Positions 32,601 to 44,159 of a DNA stretch of 64,000 nucleotides are shown here, in pieces. Source of the DNA: Lineus longissimus. Its lineage: Eukaryota; Nemertea; Pilidiophora; Heteronemertea; Lineidae. The stretch lies in the NCBI RefSeq assembly GCF_910592395.1, contig NC_088323.1, positions 5,704,001 through 5,768,000 on the forward strand, read 5' to 3'. The position numbers and the translations under genes are program-made. The notes below the pieces were generated by a model that did not search any database, was not told where the DNA came from, and saw only the letters and a list, made by a program, of their open reading frames with translations. Numbering within the stretch: the first letter of the stretch is position 1; each line of letters starts with the position of its first letter.

Positions 32601-35600
32601 ACAAATTCATCAGTCAAGACCATGAAGATCCTATTCGACTCCTCTATGAGTGCATCTCCAAACTTACTCCGATCGACAGTGAGAGGACAGTCGGATATCT
32701 GCTTTTTATCAGGAAGATTGTCCACAAATTCCTTGATATCTCCATCTCCGCTGCAGACATAGATTACACCTGTTTGGTTGGTGTCTATTGTTCCAGCTTC
32801 TTGAACAGAACTTTTTATCTCCGATGAGCATGTCTCCTTCATGCGATTGAAGAGGTCGTCAGCGAGGTCGTTTTCATCTGCATTTTCTGTTATCAAGAGA
32901 AGCAATATTTTACATTTTATTGCGGTGCGAGTTGACATTGTATTCTAATCAACTGCTTGTGCTTGGCAAAGTTGGTTAAATTATGTAAGATTTTATGGAG
33001 TCGTCAAGTCGGGGAAAATTAAAACAGGATTAACTGAAAGAGATGATTTGAAGCAAGGTGAGTTTTTGCCCATGAACATTTCTAATCAGCTCAAAACAGG
33101 AATAAATATTCACCTTCGTAATTTAAAAGGGTTAAATTTCAGCAGACTAGATGAAGAAATTTACCTGCTTCTGTGTCAAACTCGATGAAGTCAAATTTTG
33201 ACTCATCGATTTCAATCTTTTCATTATAGGTATACTTCATGAACAGCTTCATTTTCTCAAAGCAGTATTTGCCCTGTATTCGCATGTCGTGTTCACTGAA
33301 ATTGACAAAGTCTTTGTTTTCGTCGTCTCTCATTTCTGACAGGCCTTGCACGATATTGAGGAAGTAGACAACACCGTAGTAGGACTGGAAACGAAAGTGA
33401 CAAGTTTGTAAATGTATTTGATAGAAGGTCATTTCCCTGTGGACTAAATGTGAAAGAAGTAACTGGTAGTCTGACTGATGCGATGGTATTATATCATGCA
33501 CGCAACAACAAAGACTTCAAGTTTACTTGAGATATGGATGACTGGCACGATGTCATGGCAGAAAACTCAAGAGAGCCATGTCTCTTGTGACGACGAGCAA
33601 CAGGGTTCTTATCCATTTCCTGACGGCGTCCACCATTGGGTCATGCAAGCCATCATTTACTCGAGGGTGGGGTGTTGCGTTGACTTCACTGTATGATGAA
33701 AATACAGTGGAATCTCCCTGAGGGGATACCTCTCTATTAAGGACAACCTCTCTCTTAAGGACACTAGTTTTGGTCCCAAACAGGTTGTTTCCATTCAATT
33801 TGACCTCTCTAATCAGGACGCCTCTCTGTTAAGGACAGCATTTGTCAGTCCCGAGGGTGTCCTTAATAGAGAGGTTCTACTGTACTACTCTACAGGTTCT
33901 ACTCTACAGAATAATTGCACTACACTAACCTCACTTCCATCCCTCGACTTCACTTCTCGGATGTCAAAATCGTAATTACGCCGTAGACCAGCTCGGTCTA
34001 TTGGAAGTTTGTTTATGTTGAATATGATTCGCTCACTGTTCATTATCTCGGGCTCTCTGCAGTTCGTTGTGAAAATAATGAACATCTTTTTTGAAATTCT
34101 GTTTTCTGGGATTTCTGGGTTATTTTTTCGCCAGGTGGAGGTCAGAATATTATTTTCAAAATCTGAAGATAAATGTAATAAAAGAATCTATTAGAAATAA
34201 AGGAAATTTTTCTGAAAGATTTTCAAACCACCATATGCGTCTAAGAATTGAGACCTACATGTATGCCGACAAGAAAAAACCACACCTTTATAGATTCATG
34301 CACTTGAAAAAATGGGTCCAAATATTTTGATTAAAAATGATTTGACTAACTCACCTGGCAAAATATACACAAGATATCCAAAGTAATATGACCACGCCAA
34401 ACCAGTGCCTGAGTTCATGAAGGCAAAGTCCACCGTTTTTGGTTCATCTGTGATGAGAAAAATATGAGGACCAAAGGCATTAATGCGGACAGAACTGAAA
34501 CAGCACTTGATCTCTTCCATTGAAACAAAAGGGAACATTTGAAACACCAGGATACTGTGGGTTCATTAGGTAAGTATTTAGCCAACACAATAATACAGAT
34601 ATCGCCAGGGAGCGGGACACAGCCAAGGTCAGCAGTTAGATCGCGAACGACCGTCCAACTCCCTTCCGAACAACTACTGGAAAAAGTTGTAGATCGTACC
34701 TTGGAGAAATGGTCGTAAATCATTCATGATCGATTCCATTTCCTTCATCTGGCGGCCGACCAGAACCCATCTGAGTTGGAATTCAGATAGCTCTGGTGGA
34801 AGAGTTAGGAACTGGTCAATGTGAATAATGACAGCCACGAAACCCTGTTCACTTCGTTTCATTATCTAAAAGAAGAAACAATAATTATTTTTTTATTAAT
34901 TATTTTTTTATTACACAATTTGTCACCGTTTTCACGAACGGTCCAATCAAATTTTTTTTGATTTTGTGTACTCAGCATATTTAAGTTATTACATTTTTGT
35001 TGATTCGCCAAACTTAAAGTGATACTATGATGTGATTTACAACTTTGCCGAAATACGTAAAGCTCAAATTTTCCACTTTTGATTAGATTTACATGTATTA
35101 TAAAATCGCTGTTTTAATCGATTGTAAACCACCGCGACAATGTTCATGTTGTGACGTCATCAACGAAAACGTCGTCGGCGTAGCGCAATTTCAACGGCAT
35201 CGAAGCGAGCCGTCCGGGCGGGATTAAAACCATCAATTTCTAGAATATGTGCATTTCGATTCGAAAACCTTACTGATTTATGAGAAAGTGACGTAGTCAT
35301 TTGTCAAAAACAGCTAAAACATTATATGGTGAAATTTGACACGAGTACCCTTTAATTGGTTGTAAGATCTAAACGCCTTCATGTAAAAGTCTACAAATTA
35401 GAGAGAAGAACCATTGACCTATATGATTAGGTTTGGTGGCAAAACCGAAAAAAGTTAAATTTGTTGACGGGTCACTTCGTGAAAATAGCGACGAATTATT
35501 GTGACATGCTCACTTGTGATTACAGTGTTGAGTCGAGCAACTCTAACCAACCACCTGTAACTCTTTAGTAAATTATGAAATAGGCCAAAACCTTGGTACC

Positions 35601-36376
35601 TACCTTAGTGACTGTTTCAACAAGCTGTTCTTTGCAGAACTTGGCATCGGGAAAAGCCAGGACCACTCTTTTATATTTCAGGACTTGGGATGTTTCCTCC
35701 AATATCTCAACAACATTTTTTCCACCAGTTCGCTTCACTTCTCGGATTTCAAGGGGAAGGTCGTTTCTTATAAGTTCTTCATTGAGAGCTACCAGGAAGC
35801 CCTTCTCATCTTGATAGGTTTCAGATGTTTCATCACACTGATGGATAAGAAGATTTTTCTGGACTAACACTTCCTGAAAAAGTATCATTAAGAATATATA
35901 AGACAAACACACACCATTTGGATGTATCCTGGAGCGGTCCACAGCCGTAGGCATGACATTTTCACAGAAGAATAAATGATACATAAACTATATGACTGGC
36001 AAAAAAAACCTATGTCTTAATATCTAAATTTATGTACATTTCAAGCATTGTAGGTCCCTGTGAGCGTACCTGGGAATTGAAAAAACATGACCAGTGTACA
36101 AACACCACTTTATCTTTTTGGGCCGCTCTGTCAACTATTGGGCCGTTTTTTTATTGGAACGCTGATTTTTGGACACTCCATATAACCTGGATAACTGTGC
36201 AGTATTTGGAAAAAGAAACTAGAACTACAGTGATAACTCTTAAATGAAATAAGTTATGAGCATCATGTTAAAAGTAGTTTTTAGTATGTCACGATTACAA
36301 TGCAAGTTATGCTGCAATGTCTAAAGAGTTAAAATATTCTTACCTCAGTGCCAGATTCAGCAGGTTGCTTCGACAT
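29648..36376 (-). CDS. TIR-STING-TIR-STING tandem fusion protein, 13 coding exons, 835 aa
   Basis: Exons, 5' to 3': 36376-36344, 35873-35604, 34865-34700, 34447-34355, 34162-33930, 33384-33165, 32886-32532, 32042-31912, 31728-31630, 31314-31076, 30718-30529, 30321-29961, 29765-29648; total 2508 nt, all in phase. TIR-1 is about 12-150, STING-1 157-366, TIR-2 376-498, STING-2 501-700, and an Ala/Pro-rich tail follows. STING-1 has GTGLAWSYYFGYLVYILP (170-187), almost identical to the vertebrate STING dimer/ligand helix, then DRAGLRRNY. STING-2 has GTGLAMSWYYRFL (516-528). The two STING units share intron phases (1, 1, 0, 1), so one arose by duplication. No transmembrane segment is present, unlike vertebrate STING. 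STING binds cyclic dinucleotides; TIR domains signal by assembly or cleave NAD. Single-unit TIR-STING fusions are known from oysters and bacteria. TIR calls rest on strand/helix pattern and position, and are less sure than STING. Confidence 0.87.
29961..30321 (-). CDS. TIR-STING exon 12: STING-2 C-terminal helix and Ala/Pro-rich repeat
   Basis: The exon starts with the last STING helix (DKNLKDGDLSELLFRHVQ), the counterpart of the human segment before the C-terminal tail. It then encodes about 60 residues of A-P, E-P and T-P repeats from 6-bp and 18-bp DNA repeats, likely length-variable between individuals. The following exon ends the protein with a basic, cysteine-bearing tail (HKRFKHCFPCLRSDYEPAED). 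Confidence 0.85.
32063..32309 (-). mobile_element. tRNA-derived SINE (GCGCAGTGGAAGAGAG family), copy 2
   Basis: Nearly identical to the copy at 27.25 kb, with the (ATT)n tail at 32063-32085 and the tRNA-like head ending at 32309. It includes an extra CACTTGAACTCGACCAG missing from copy 1. It lies in the intron between TIR-STING exons 7 and 8, in the same sense as the gene, with its tail 20 bp from the acceptor side of exon 8. Confidence 0.85.
33705..33882. mobile_element. Pogo/Tigger-like MITE, copy 4 (complete)
   Basis: 178 bp, CAGTGGAATCTCCCTGAGGG to GAGAGGTTCTACTG, with TA at both sides. It lies between STING-1 exons 5 and 6, only 48 bp from the exon 5 donor. Confidence 0.85.
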
Positions 36377-37086
36377 ACTTGAGCATGTAGAAATTGCCAA
36401 ATTACTAAGATGGGTACCTAAAATGATAAATGAAAAGAGCTGTTTTCATTATTGAATTAGAATAATGGAAACATTCCTTGGAGTTGAAACTTAAATTAAA
36501 AAAATTGACAACTCTTTAAATTGCATTTTTTCGCAAAAGCACTGCAAACAGAATTTTTGAATACAGATGAGCTGGTGACCACCATGAAAATAATCTGAAA
36601 AGGTAGGTAAGGTACGGAGAAGCTTTTTGACAGGCAGACCCATACCATTTCGTCTGATTTTCGAGACTTTGAAATTCCTCCCTGTGCCTCAGAGTCAGAG
36701 GATCGTCACAATTTGCTTTTTGAAGCGCGGAAACTCAGAAACGCCCGGAGAAATGTAATTAAAACACGTCATTGAACTGAACAACAGACGGACGCTACGA
36801 TAAATCAATGACACTTAGAATCCAGTTCTGAAACTAAATGTGAGTGTAAACATATTTTAGATCAGTTCTAGATTCAGATGTCCAACGCACTAAAAGTTCT
36901 TATATATATGGATATCAGCCAAAGAGTTGGTGTTTGATCACAGGCACTTGAAAATAAGAGTCCTCTTCATGTATTGATTGTTTAATCCTTTTGTTTCCAA
37001 AAAATTTCAGAAGTTGGATGTCCCTATTTCCTAAAACGTGAAAGCCCTGATATTGTAGCAAAAACTGTCTTAAAGCCGTCTTGTAA

Positions 37087-38228
37087 GGGTAGTTGTAAAA
37101 CAAGAAACACAGAAACGAAACAGAAACACAGAAACGCAGAAACGAAACGCAGAAACGAAAATCAAACGGGTTTTCATAAAAGTTGGAATCAAGCGGCACG
37201 CCGATACTTTCCTTGCCCAATCCGTTGTTATTGTCGTTTAAAAGTAAAATCTTAGGTTGGTGGGTTGCGGCCAGCCGGAATGCAATAGAGTTGTTGAGGG
37301 GATACATGGAGCAACTTGGGGGGGGGGGGAGGGGGCGGCACGATATGGGTGAAGTCTTTTGAGGTGGTGGTGTAGTACTTTGGTAGGTTCGATTCGATTC
37401 CTACAGCATGTTATTTTAAATGAAGGTGCAGTGCAACATCTTGCCTTGTAGTGTTCAATTTACATGAAGTACCAGGATCATCCTACAAATCCCGTCTGAT
37501 TCAGCACTTAATGCAAGGTACGGTACCAGTACATGGGTGAATCATTTCGACGTTATGTGAGACGTGGGAGACCAATTTTGGCAACTAGAATCGAGTAAAG
37601 TGGGGGGCGGGCGGGCGGGCACTAGACTTGGACTTGGAGTAACTCAATCTTGCCTGCCCAGCTGCTGCCTTTAAATAGTCCCTTTAAATATCTGTTTATG
37701 TTAATGAGGTTGCAGTAGGGAAGTTCAGCCTAGTGTCGTGCACAGGCCATGGAATGTACAAAAGAACAGGACTCGCTATTCGAAGGACTATTTTCTATTT
37801 ACGCCGTGTAGTACATACATGTAGTGTATTGGGGAGGTCAGTGTAAATAGAAAATAGTCCTTCGAATAGAGAGTCATGTTCTATTGTACATTCCTAGCAG
37901 GCCTATGGTCGTGTTCTGGTCATTGGTCATGCCGACTTACTGGCGGCTCATATCGATCATAAAGTCCTCATGCCCTACAGATGGTGGATCGGCATGGTCA
38001 GGGGCACGATCAAAATCTGCGCACACGTTGATGAGGCTAAAAGGGGTATTGGGAAATGAGCATTCCTCCTTCCATTCCGACTGAATACCAGTTTTAGTTA
38101 CACCCGCGTTCGCGGCCACAACCATGGCAACAAGATGGAGTCTGCAGACCAGAATTCGCCACAAGACTGGTTTCTGCGTTTCGTTTCTGTGTTTCTGTGT
38201 TTCTTGTTTTACAACTACCCGTCTTGTA
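37087..38228. repeat. Inverted pair of GAAAC-rich repeats 1 kb apart
   Basis: GGGTAGTTGTAAAACAAGAA plus a run of ACACAGAAACG units at 37087-37145 reappears inverted at 38171-38220. The interval contains the 144-bp palindrome. It could be the ends of a larger element, but no target duplication is visible. Confidence 0.5.
37751..37894. mobile_element. 144-bp palindromic MITE-like element
   Basis: The left arm (GGAATGTACAAAAGAACAGG through ATTTTCTATTTAC) is complementary to the right arm (GTAAATAGAAAATAGTCCTT through TTGTACATTCC), with a loop of about 40 bp. Arms of about 55 bp could form a long hairpin. Confidence 0.75.
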
Positions 38229-39378
38229 ATAACACTCCTCACCCCACCGAATTGGGTGTGGAAGCTCCCCACTCTGGCACATCGATCCCGATGCCCATGG
38301 TCATCGCTCTCTGCCTGCTGCGCATGCTGGGATCCCAGCTAACGTTGCGCGACATCGTACCGCCAAGTCGTGAGAAGATTGTGCAAAACACCGCCACATG
38401 GCGTAAATGGCGATATGATATTACGCCGAAGTGGCAAGTGGCAATACGTGATTAAGCAACGTTGCAAATGAACACATATCCACGTCCAACGGCGGGCATT
38501 CTTCTCGGCAAGAAACAGGGTGGGACCGCTCTGAAAAGCTACATCAGACATCAACATCAATAACATGGGCAATCATCTACTCATCCTTGCAGCCACAGAG
38601 CCAGCTAGCTGGCAAGAATGGAACAAAGACAATGTTATGCTTACCTGGTATAGCTTTCAAGATCAAAACTTCGAATATTTATAGGCGTTAAAAGTGATAA
38701 AAACGAAAAATCTGAGCTTGTCCAACCTGCTACCTGGTCGCCATTTCTCGAAAAGAGACTTTCAGGCTTACATTTAGGTTCATCATCGAATTCGAATTCA
38801 GTTTCGGAACTAGGACCGGTCTCACTAATGTGGGGAAATCCCCATCAGTTTATTTACCCGTTTATTCAAATGCCCGACCACGTGACCATCAATTAGGGAT
38901 CAATTATGGCGACTCAGTAGCATAAGACTTCCCCCTATTTCCCCCTATTTTGTCATAAATAGACGTGCAGAAGCGCTAAGACTTTACAGCTATCTAGGTA
39001 ACATATCAAATATAACAGATATATGTCCGAAATGAATTTATGTAGTTATTTTCTCATATGAAAAGGGAAGAAGGTGAGACGTGTAAAATCGACGAGTTCA
39101 AGTGGTACTGGTAGGCATAATGGAGATGGCCTGTCAAAATTTAAAGGGACTATAGGCAGGAGCAGTGGGGTTAGATTGACCATATTCGGGTAACTAATAT
39201 GCAAGGTAATGGCACTGGGTCATGTTTGATTTGGTACTAGATATATTCTTCGTACATGAGTGAATTGTTTTGTGTATTATGGGATTTGAGAGACCCCTAT
39301 TGGCAACTTTGTGTAACTTTTAACTTGCCTACCTAGCTTGTGCCTATAGTGTCTTTTGTTGAAATTTCCCCAGAGAGT

Positions 39379-39785
39379 CATCCTGAGGAAATCATGCAGG
39401 GTTAAAGCGAACTGGAACCGCCGAGCGATTTATTCAACTTTTCGACTTTCACCGCCCGAGAAAGTCGAGTTCAGATTTGTAGCTCCGCCCCCAGTGCCCG
39501 AGCATGCGCAGTTCAATTTGTTATTATTGAGAATCATGTGAGAATCACGTGAGTCATGCGATCTTTCATTCATGAATTTTCGTAGTAAATTCCATAGTAG
39601 TGACGTCACTGAATGATTGACAGCTAGGCGCCATGTTTCATTCATGCCTCATTCTGATCACCCGATACGCGGGAAATGAAAACGAGGTCATACGAACTGG
39701 CTTGGCGGTTCCAGTTCGCTTTAATGTTCGCCTCTGTGTGCAGGGCCCGGAGAAGTGGACATTAACCCCTGATGTCCTCATGATG
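39379..39785. mobile_element. Inverted-repeat element (CATCCTGAGGAAATCA family), copy 1
   Basis: The left end CATCCTGAGGAAATCATGCA pairs with the right end (CCCCTGATGTCCTCATGATG). Inner arms TTAAAGCGAACTGGAACCGC pair with GCGGTTCCAGTTCGCTTTAA. The family recurs at 40.73 and 50.27 kb. Confidence 0.7.
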
Positions 39786-39956
39786 CGGAGAGTGGGATGG
39801 GCCGGCTCCTTTGTGCAAGCACGCATGACTAAAGTGGATGCAATGTTGTACTGCATCATGTGAATGGGGAATACCTTTCCTTGAACATTTGTGTGTGAAT
39901 ATGATATGTGTATGGACTATAGAGCTATATTGGAGACCTATGTGATTGTCCATATA

Positions 39957-40132
39957 CAGTAGAACCTCGCTCTTAAGGACACCCTTAGCACTGACTAGTG
40001 CTGTCCTTAATAGAGGTGTCCTAATTAGAGAGGTCAAATTGAATTTAAACAACCAATTTGGGACCAAAACTAGTGTCCTTAATAGAGAGGTTGTCCTTAA
40101 TAGAGAGGTGACCGCTAAGGGAGGTTCTTCTG
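39957..40132. mobile_element. Pogo/Tigger-like MITE, copy 5 (complete, opposite orientation)
   Basis: 176 bp from CAGTAGAACCTCGCTCTTAA to GGGAGGTTCTTCTG with TA at both sides. The inner order is reversed relative to copies 1-4. A SINE starts 8 bp after it. Confidence 0.85.
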
Positions 40133-40139
40133 TACTTAC

Positions 40140-40475
40140 CCTCATAGCCTAGTGGTTAACACTGCTGGCTACCACGCAATAGGGCCCGGGTTCGATCCCG
40201 GGGAGAACCGAGGATTGAATTTCTGGATGAACCGGCGTGGCTTTCAAGGAACTAAAATTCCTGGCTCTTCACAACACGTACATTAACGTATGAAATAGTC
40301 GAGGGTCTGTCGGATGAGACTAAAAGCCGTGGTCCCTTGTACCTGAGTGTCTATGCCAGGGCAAGTAAAAGATCCCACATAGGTGGACAGTAGCCTATAG
40401 TGGACTCCATACCTCCGGCAAAAATCCAATAGGGTTACGACGCCGGTAATGATGATAAAAATGATGATACCCTAT
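40140..40475 (+). mobile_element. tRNA-derived SINE with intact A and B boxes (family also at 4.07 kb)
   Basis: The head CATAGCCTAGTGGTTAACAC and box GGGTTCGATCCCGG fit RNA polymerase III promoter boxes at the proper spacing. The body contains TGGCTTTCAAGGAACTAAAA and TGCCAGGGCAAGTAAAAGAT, and the tail is (GATGATA)n at about 40448-40472. Confidence 0.85.
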
Positions 40476-40724
40476 GGGTGGTCGGATGGCCCACCCTCCT
40501 CCCCACTGTTGTGCTGGGCGCTACAGGGGTGGCACTGATAGGGTGTACATATTGTAAGGGGGTTCCAATGGGAAAACAAAATTGACCTATAATTTCTGCA
40601 CGAAAAATTTGTATTTTGACTGCATTATGTGAAGCTCAAAAAAATATTGTCCTCACAAAAATAAAGGGGTTTACGTTTTATCTCTAGTCCTGGCTGGAGA
40701 CAATGACCAGTTGGTCGTCCTAAG

Positions 40725-40812
40725 GAAATCAGGGGTTAATGTTTGCTTGTCGGGCCGGCCTGCACACAATACCCGAGACATGTCCCCTCATTAACCCCCT
40801 CAGGATCAGTTA
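40725..40812. mobile_element. Short member of the CCTGAGGAAATCAGGGG family
   Basis: AAGGAAATCAGGGGTTAATG at the left and CATTAACCCCCTCAGGATCA at the right are complementary ends about 85 bp apart. The middle shares TTTGCTTGTCGGGCCGGCCTGC with the 50.27 kb copy. Confidence 0.6.
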
Positions 40813-43763
40813 TGCTTCTTACTAAATTGACAATAAAATGAAAAATAGAAAACGTGCCTACCTTCCTGAAGAGTTATCCGTTTGGATAAGGAAGCTAAGT
40901 GTCGCCCATTTATACCAAGTTAGCCCCTTCCCCATTAGAAATCAAAGTTTATCTTGTATGTTGGATTTGGTTTTTGTACCAGTTCCATTTTCGACTCTAT
41001 GACGCACAAATTTGTTTACTCTGACAATTTTGTGTCTATATTTACTCTTTGACTGTAAATCAGCTGCGATGCTTCCTCACGACCTTGTTTCGGGTGCCAT
41101 GATGGGCCGTGATTAGCTAAATTAGACCCTCCTGTGACCTTGTTGCAATAGTTCCGATGAGGTTGGGCAAAATTGTCTTTTAATGTCGAAAAGAAACCAC
41201 TATTTATCTGTTTTATTGCTAGGAGAACTCTGCTACAATGTTGCCAGACATCCTGAATGCAGTATCAGTTTCAGGACCATAATCGACAGAAACAGAAAGC
41301 GAGTATCATTCGGTCATGGTGCTGGTATCGATGCCCCGAAGCACTTCATTTGCTGGGTGTGACACTGTGTCACAATGGGTAAACTTGAATGTACAAGCCA
41401 TAGTTGGTGGAAAATCAATTGATTAGTTCAGCGGCAATTGGCCCTTGCACAATTTTGACCTGATGACTTTGACCTTATGAAACTATGCCAGGAATCCTTG
41501 GTGTTCAGAGTTATTATGCTAAATGCTTGCTGTCGCCCAGGTGAAGTGACGAGGATTTTAAGGACAGTTATGGTTGGGGTTAGCATCGCCCTTTATTGCC
41601 AATGATACATATATTGTAACTGTATTTAGCCTTAACTAATGAATTGGTGACTTCGCGTTAACATTGGCAACACTAAGGAAGAAGTTATTTACTTGAGAAT
41701 AAGGAATCAGTAATAAGGAAGAAGAAATAAGATGGGCTGATAAAAACAGCAGCTCAGTTCAGTTCTATACTTTGTTACAAGATGGCAGCACCATTCTCTC
41801 GGAGCCGAGTCCAATGCTGGGTCATGGGATCAGTAATCATGTTATAATCAGTGGTACGACAGCATTGAAAAAAGGCTTTCTGATGGAAATCTCACTGTAT
41901 CTGGGAGGATCTGAGGGGGGGTCGTGTCGTTTGCCCCCTCCCCCGGGCATCTTTTGACCCCCTCCTGAGACCAAAAAGGGAAGCTATGGCCGTGGGTAAC
42001 AACACATGGGGTGTTTTTATCCCTCCAACCCCCACCCCCGAAGACTCCAATGCCTGTGCTGTATAGAAACGAGCCAATATTGGGAGAAAAAATTTAACTT
42101 TTTTCAAAAGTCTTAACATTTTTTCAAGTCAATGCAACTAGTGATATAAACAGGAAAATGTTTGCGGCTAATATAGTTTAATGGAATTACAGAAGACAGA
42201 TCTCAAAAATGCCAATCCGGTCAATAGGTATTGTATCACATCTTATCTGGTCTGATTTCCGTGAGTCCATTGGAGTCTAAAATAGCACACTAATAAATGT
42301 ATAAAACTAGAATCATTCACAAGTGGGTTGTCTATGTCATTTTTGACCTAGTCCCATTTCAGTTCTCACTTGTACTACGTTTCATGCTCGGCACAAGTTT
42401 AAGGTGACCAGGAGTCAAAGACGTGCACTTAGAAGAATTGTCAATTTGCTATATTTTATGCCTCTCTGCAGGAAGAGGAAGTAACTTTAAATTCTAGACA
42501 TGAGGCTTAGCTTTCCAAACAGACATGAGATATTGAGCCAACCATTTGGGCAGGTATGACGTGATATTTCATTGCTTGTGCACTTCAATTCAAATTCTAT
42601 TTTCATTTTGTGTGGCAGTAAGTAAGTAACACTTTCATGTATTGGTCTCCTAAGGATATTTTTCAAGTTTTGTACTTGAAGTAAAGTCGCAGAATGGTTG
42701 TGACATATTTTGCAGGCAGGGCAGTTGATTTGCTGAAATATTCAGTCGCCATTTATTCAAGGGTCGCATGATGCATGTCTCACATCAACTCCTTGATCGA
42801 CAATATTGCTGTTTTCTGACTGGTCTTCCAAGGGGCCGTGTCACTGCGTTATGTGGGGCCAGGCCTCAGGCTTGGCCAAGGCAACTAAGGCAATGCCCTG
42901 GTTGCCTTTAATATTGCCTTATTGCCTTTTGAATCATGGCCTCCCTGCCCTTCTAGATTGCTTTTATGTCCTCTAATATTTCTATGACTACAAGGCAATC
43001 ACTTATGTCTAAATTATCTTTTAGTTTTACTTCAGATAGCTTTGATTTTATTGTATCTCGCACATTGAGAATATCTCGACTGACATCATTTCAGCCTTGG
43101 TGCCAATGTTATTCGGCACTTCGAGAGACAAAGAAGTTCAGTGTTGGCCAGATTTCTGTGATTACAGTCCAAATCACAATTAACATCCATTAATTCGCAT
43201 CATTGGCACGCCATTGATGCTCTACCCAGTGCCTAGGTTGCGTGTAATACACATGAAACACTGGGAGATTAGCGTGTCTCTAGTGCGTCATTGGGGCGCA
43301 ACTCGTACTTACTTTGTGGGTAACTGACGCGAAGCAGGAAGGATGTCAATTGTGACTTGGGCTGTATTACCACTTTTGTAACGCCCAGGCTTTTCATGGT
43401 TTCCTTGTGATAAAAGATCGGTCTATAAATCTTTGCCGTTACATACATAGTCTGATATGTGATAGTCCAAATCATGCTTGGGCTGTAATGGGTTGCATTC
43501 ACTTCCTGGTTTTGTCATGTCCTAGAGTTCTTGCTTAAAGCCAAAAATCAATTCCGAATTAGAAATTTTTACGTGACTTTGAGTTTTTTTCATTTCTACA
43601 AATACATGTATGCGAAAATGAAAGATGCAGGTGTACATTGACATAAAAACATTATACATGCCAGGTTTCATGACAGTGAACATGTAATTACTGTTCAACT
43701 ACTACATGTACAGCCATGTACTTTTCTAATTGATCATTTTGACCATCCTCTCCCCTTTTGCAG

Positions 43764-43838
43764 TCTCTTCTGAACCAGAGTGTTGGAAGCGATCGTGGAC
43801 CATCCCCATCCAACTCTGTCGAGAACTCGCAAGACCAG
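43764..43838 (+). CDS. Isolated coding exon (25 residues, Ser/Asn-rich)
   Basis: A pyrimidine tract plus CAG (CTCCCCTTTTGCAG) precedes an open phase 0-0 segment of 75 nt encoding SLLNQSVGSDRGPSPSNSVE and NSQDQ, followed by GTGAGAAG. Composition (S, N, P, Q) fits a disordered region. Its phase would let it join the exon at 49953. I do not recognise the protein; the parent gene's other exons are not identified. Confidence 0.55.
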
Positions 43839-44159
43839 GTGAGAAGATTGAATTGTTGCGATAACTTGGAATTTAAGCAGAGCCAATCAGAAAACTCTAT
43901 TACGGTTTTTTTTTTTTGTTCGGTCAATTTTACTTTTTAAAGGGGTGAATGGTTTAGTTCTTCAACTTTTGTATAGATGGCAACCATGTTACGAAATGAT
44001 ACCAGTACTCTTAGCTTCTGTCGTCTTATTCACGAAAACTGCGAAGCTATCTCTTTTGTTACATGGCTACTCATTGCTAGATTCCATATACAATTGTCTG
44101 CTCCGTCCAATCCTAGAATTAACTATGCATATGATCAACGTACTTTATTTGCCAATTAT

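Larger units (their letters stand above)
36377..38645 (-). promoter_or_regulatory. 5' UTR and leader intron of the TIR-STING gene (inferred)
   Basis: The first coding exon probably starts at 36417 (acceptor CATTTTAG), giving 41 nt of 5' UTR. A strong donor (ACCAG|GTAAGC) ends a possible non-coding first exon at 38645. The leader intron holds a 144-bp palindrome at 37751-37894, an inverted pair at 37087/38220 and poly-G at 37318. Inferred from consensus only. Confidence 0.4.
38700..43763. other. Intergenic interval without recognised exons
   Basis: Beyond the listed elements I see no splice-bounded coding segment. 41.9-42.0 kb has poly-G/poly-C runs, and 42.88-42.95 kb a short TTGCCTT repeat. 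No RNA gene is evident. Confidence 0.4.

Noticed and set aside
32887-32938. ATG and 17 open codons upstream of TIR-STING exon 7, as the start of a second TIR-STING gene
   Set aside because: The hydrophobic stretch can be explained by a pyrimidine tract before the acceptor, and exon 7 begins with the STING-1 terminal helix, which needs exon 6 in front. Kept only as an alternative.
40140-40215. Functional tRNA gene
   Set aside because: The A and B boxes are intact but the acceptor and anticodon stems do not pair, and a SINE body follows.
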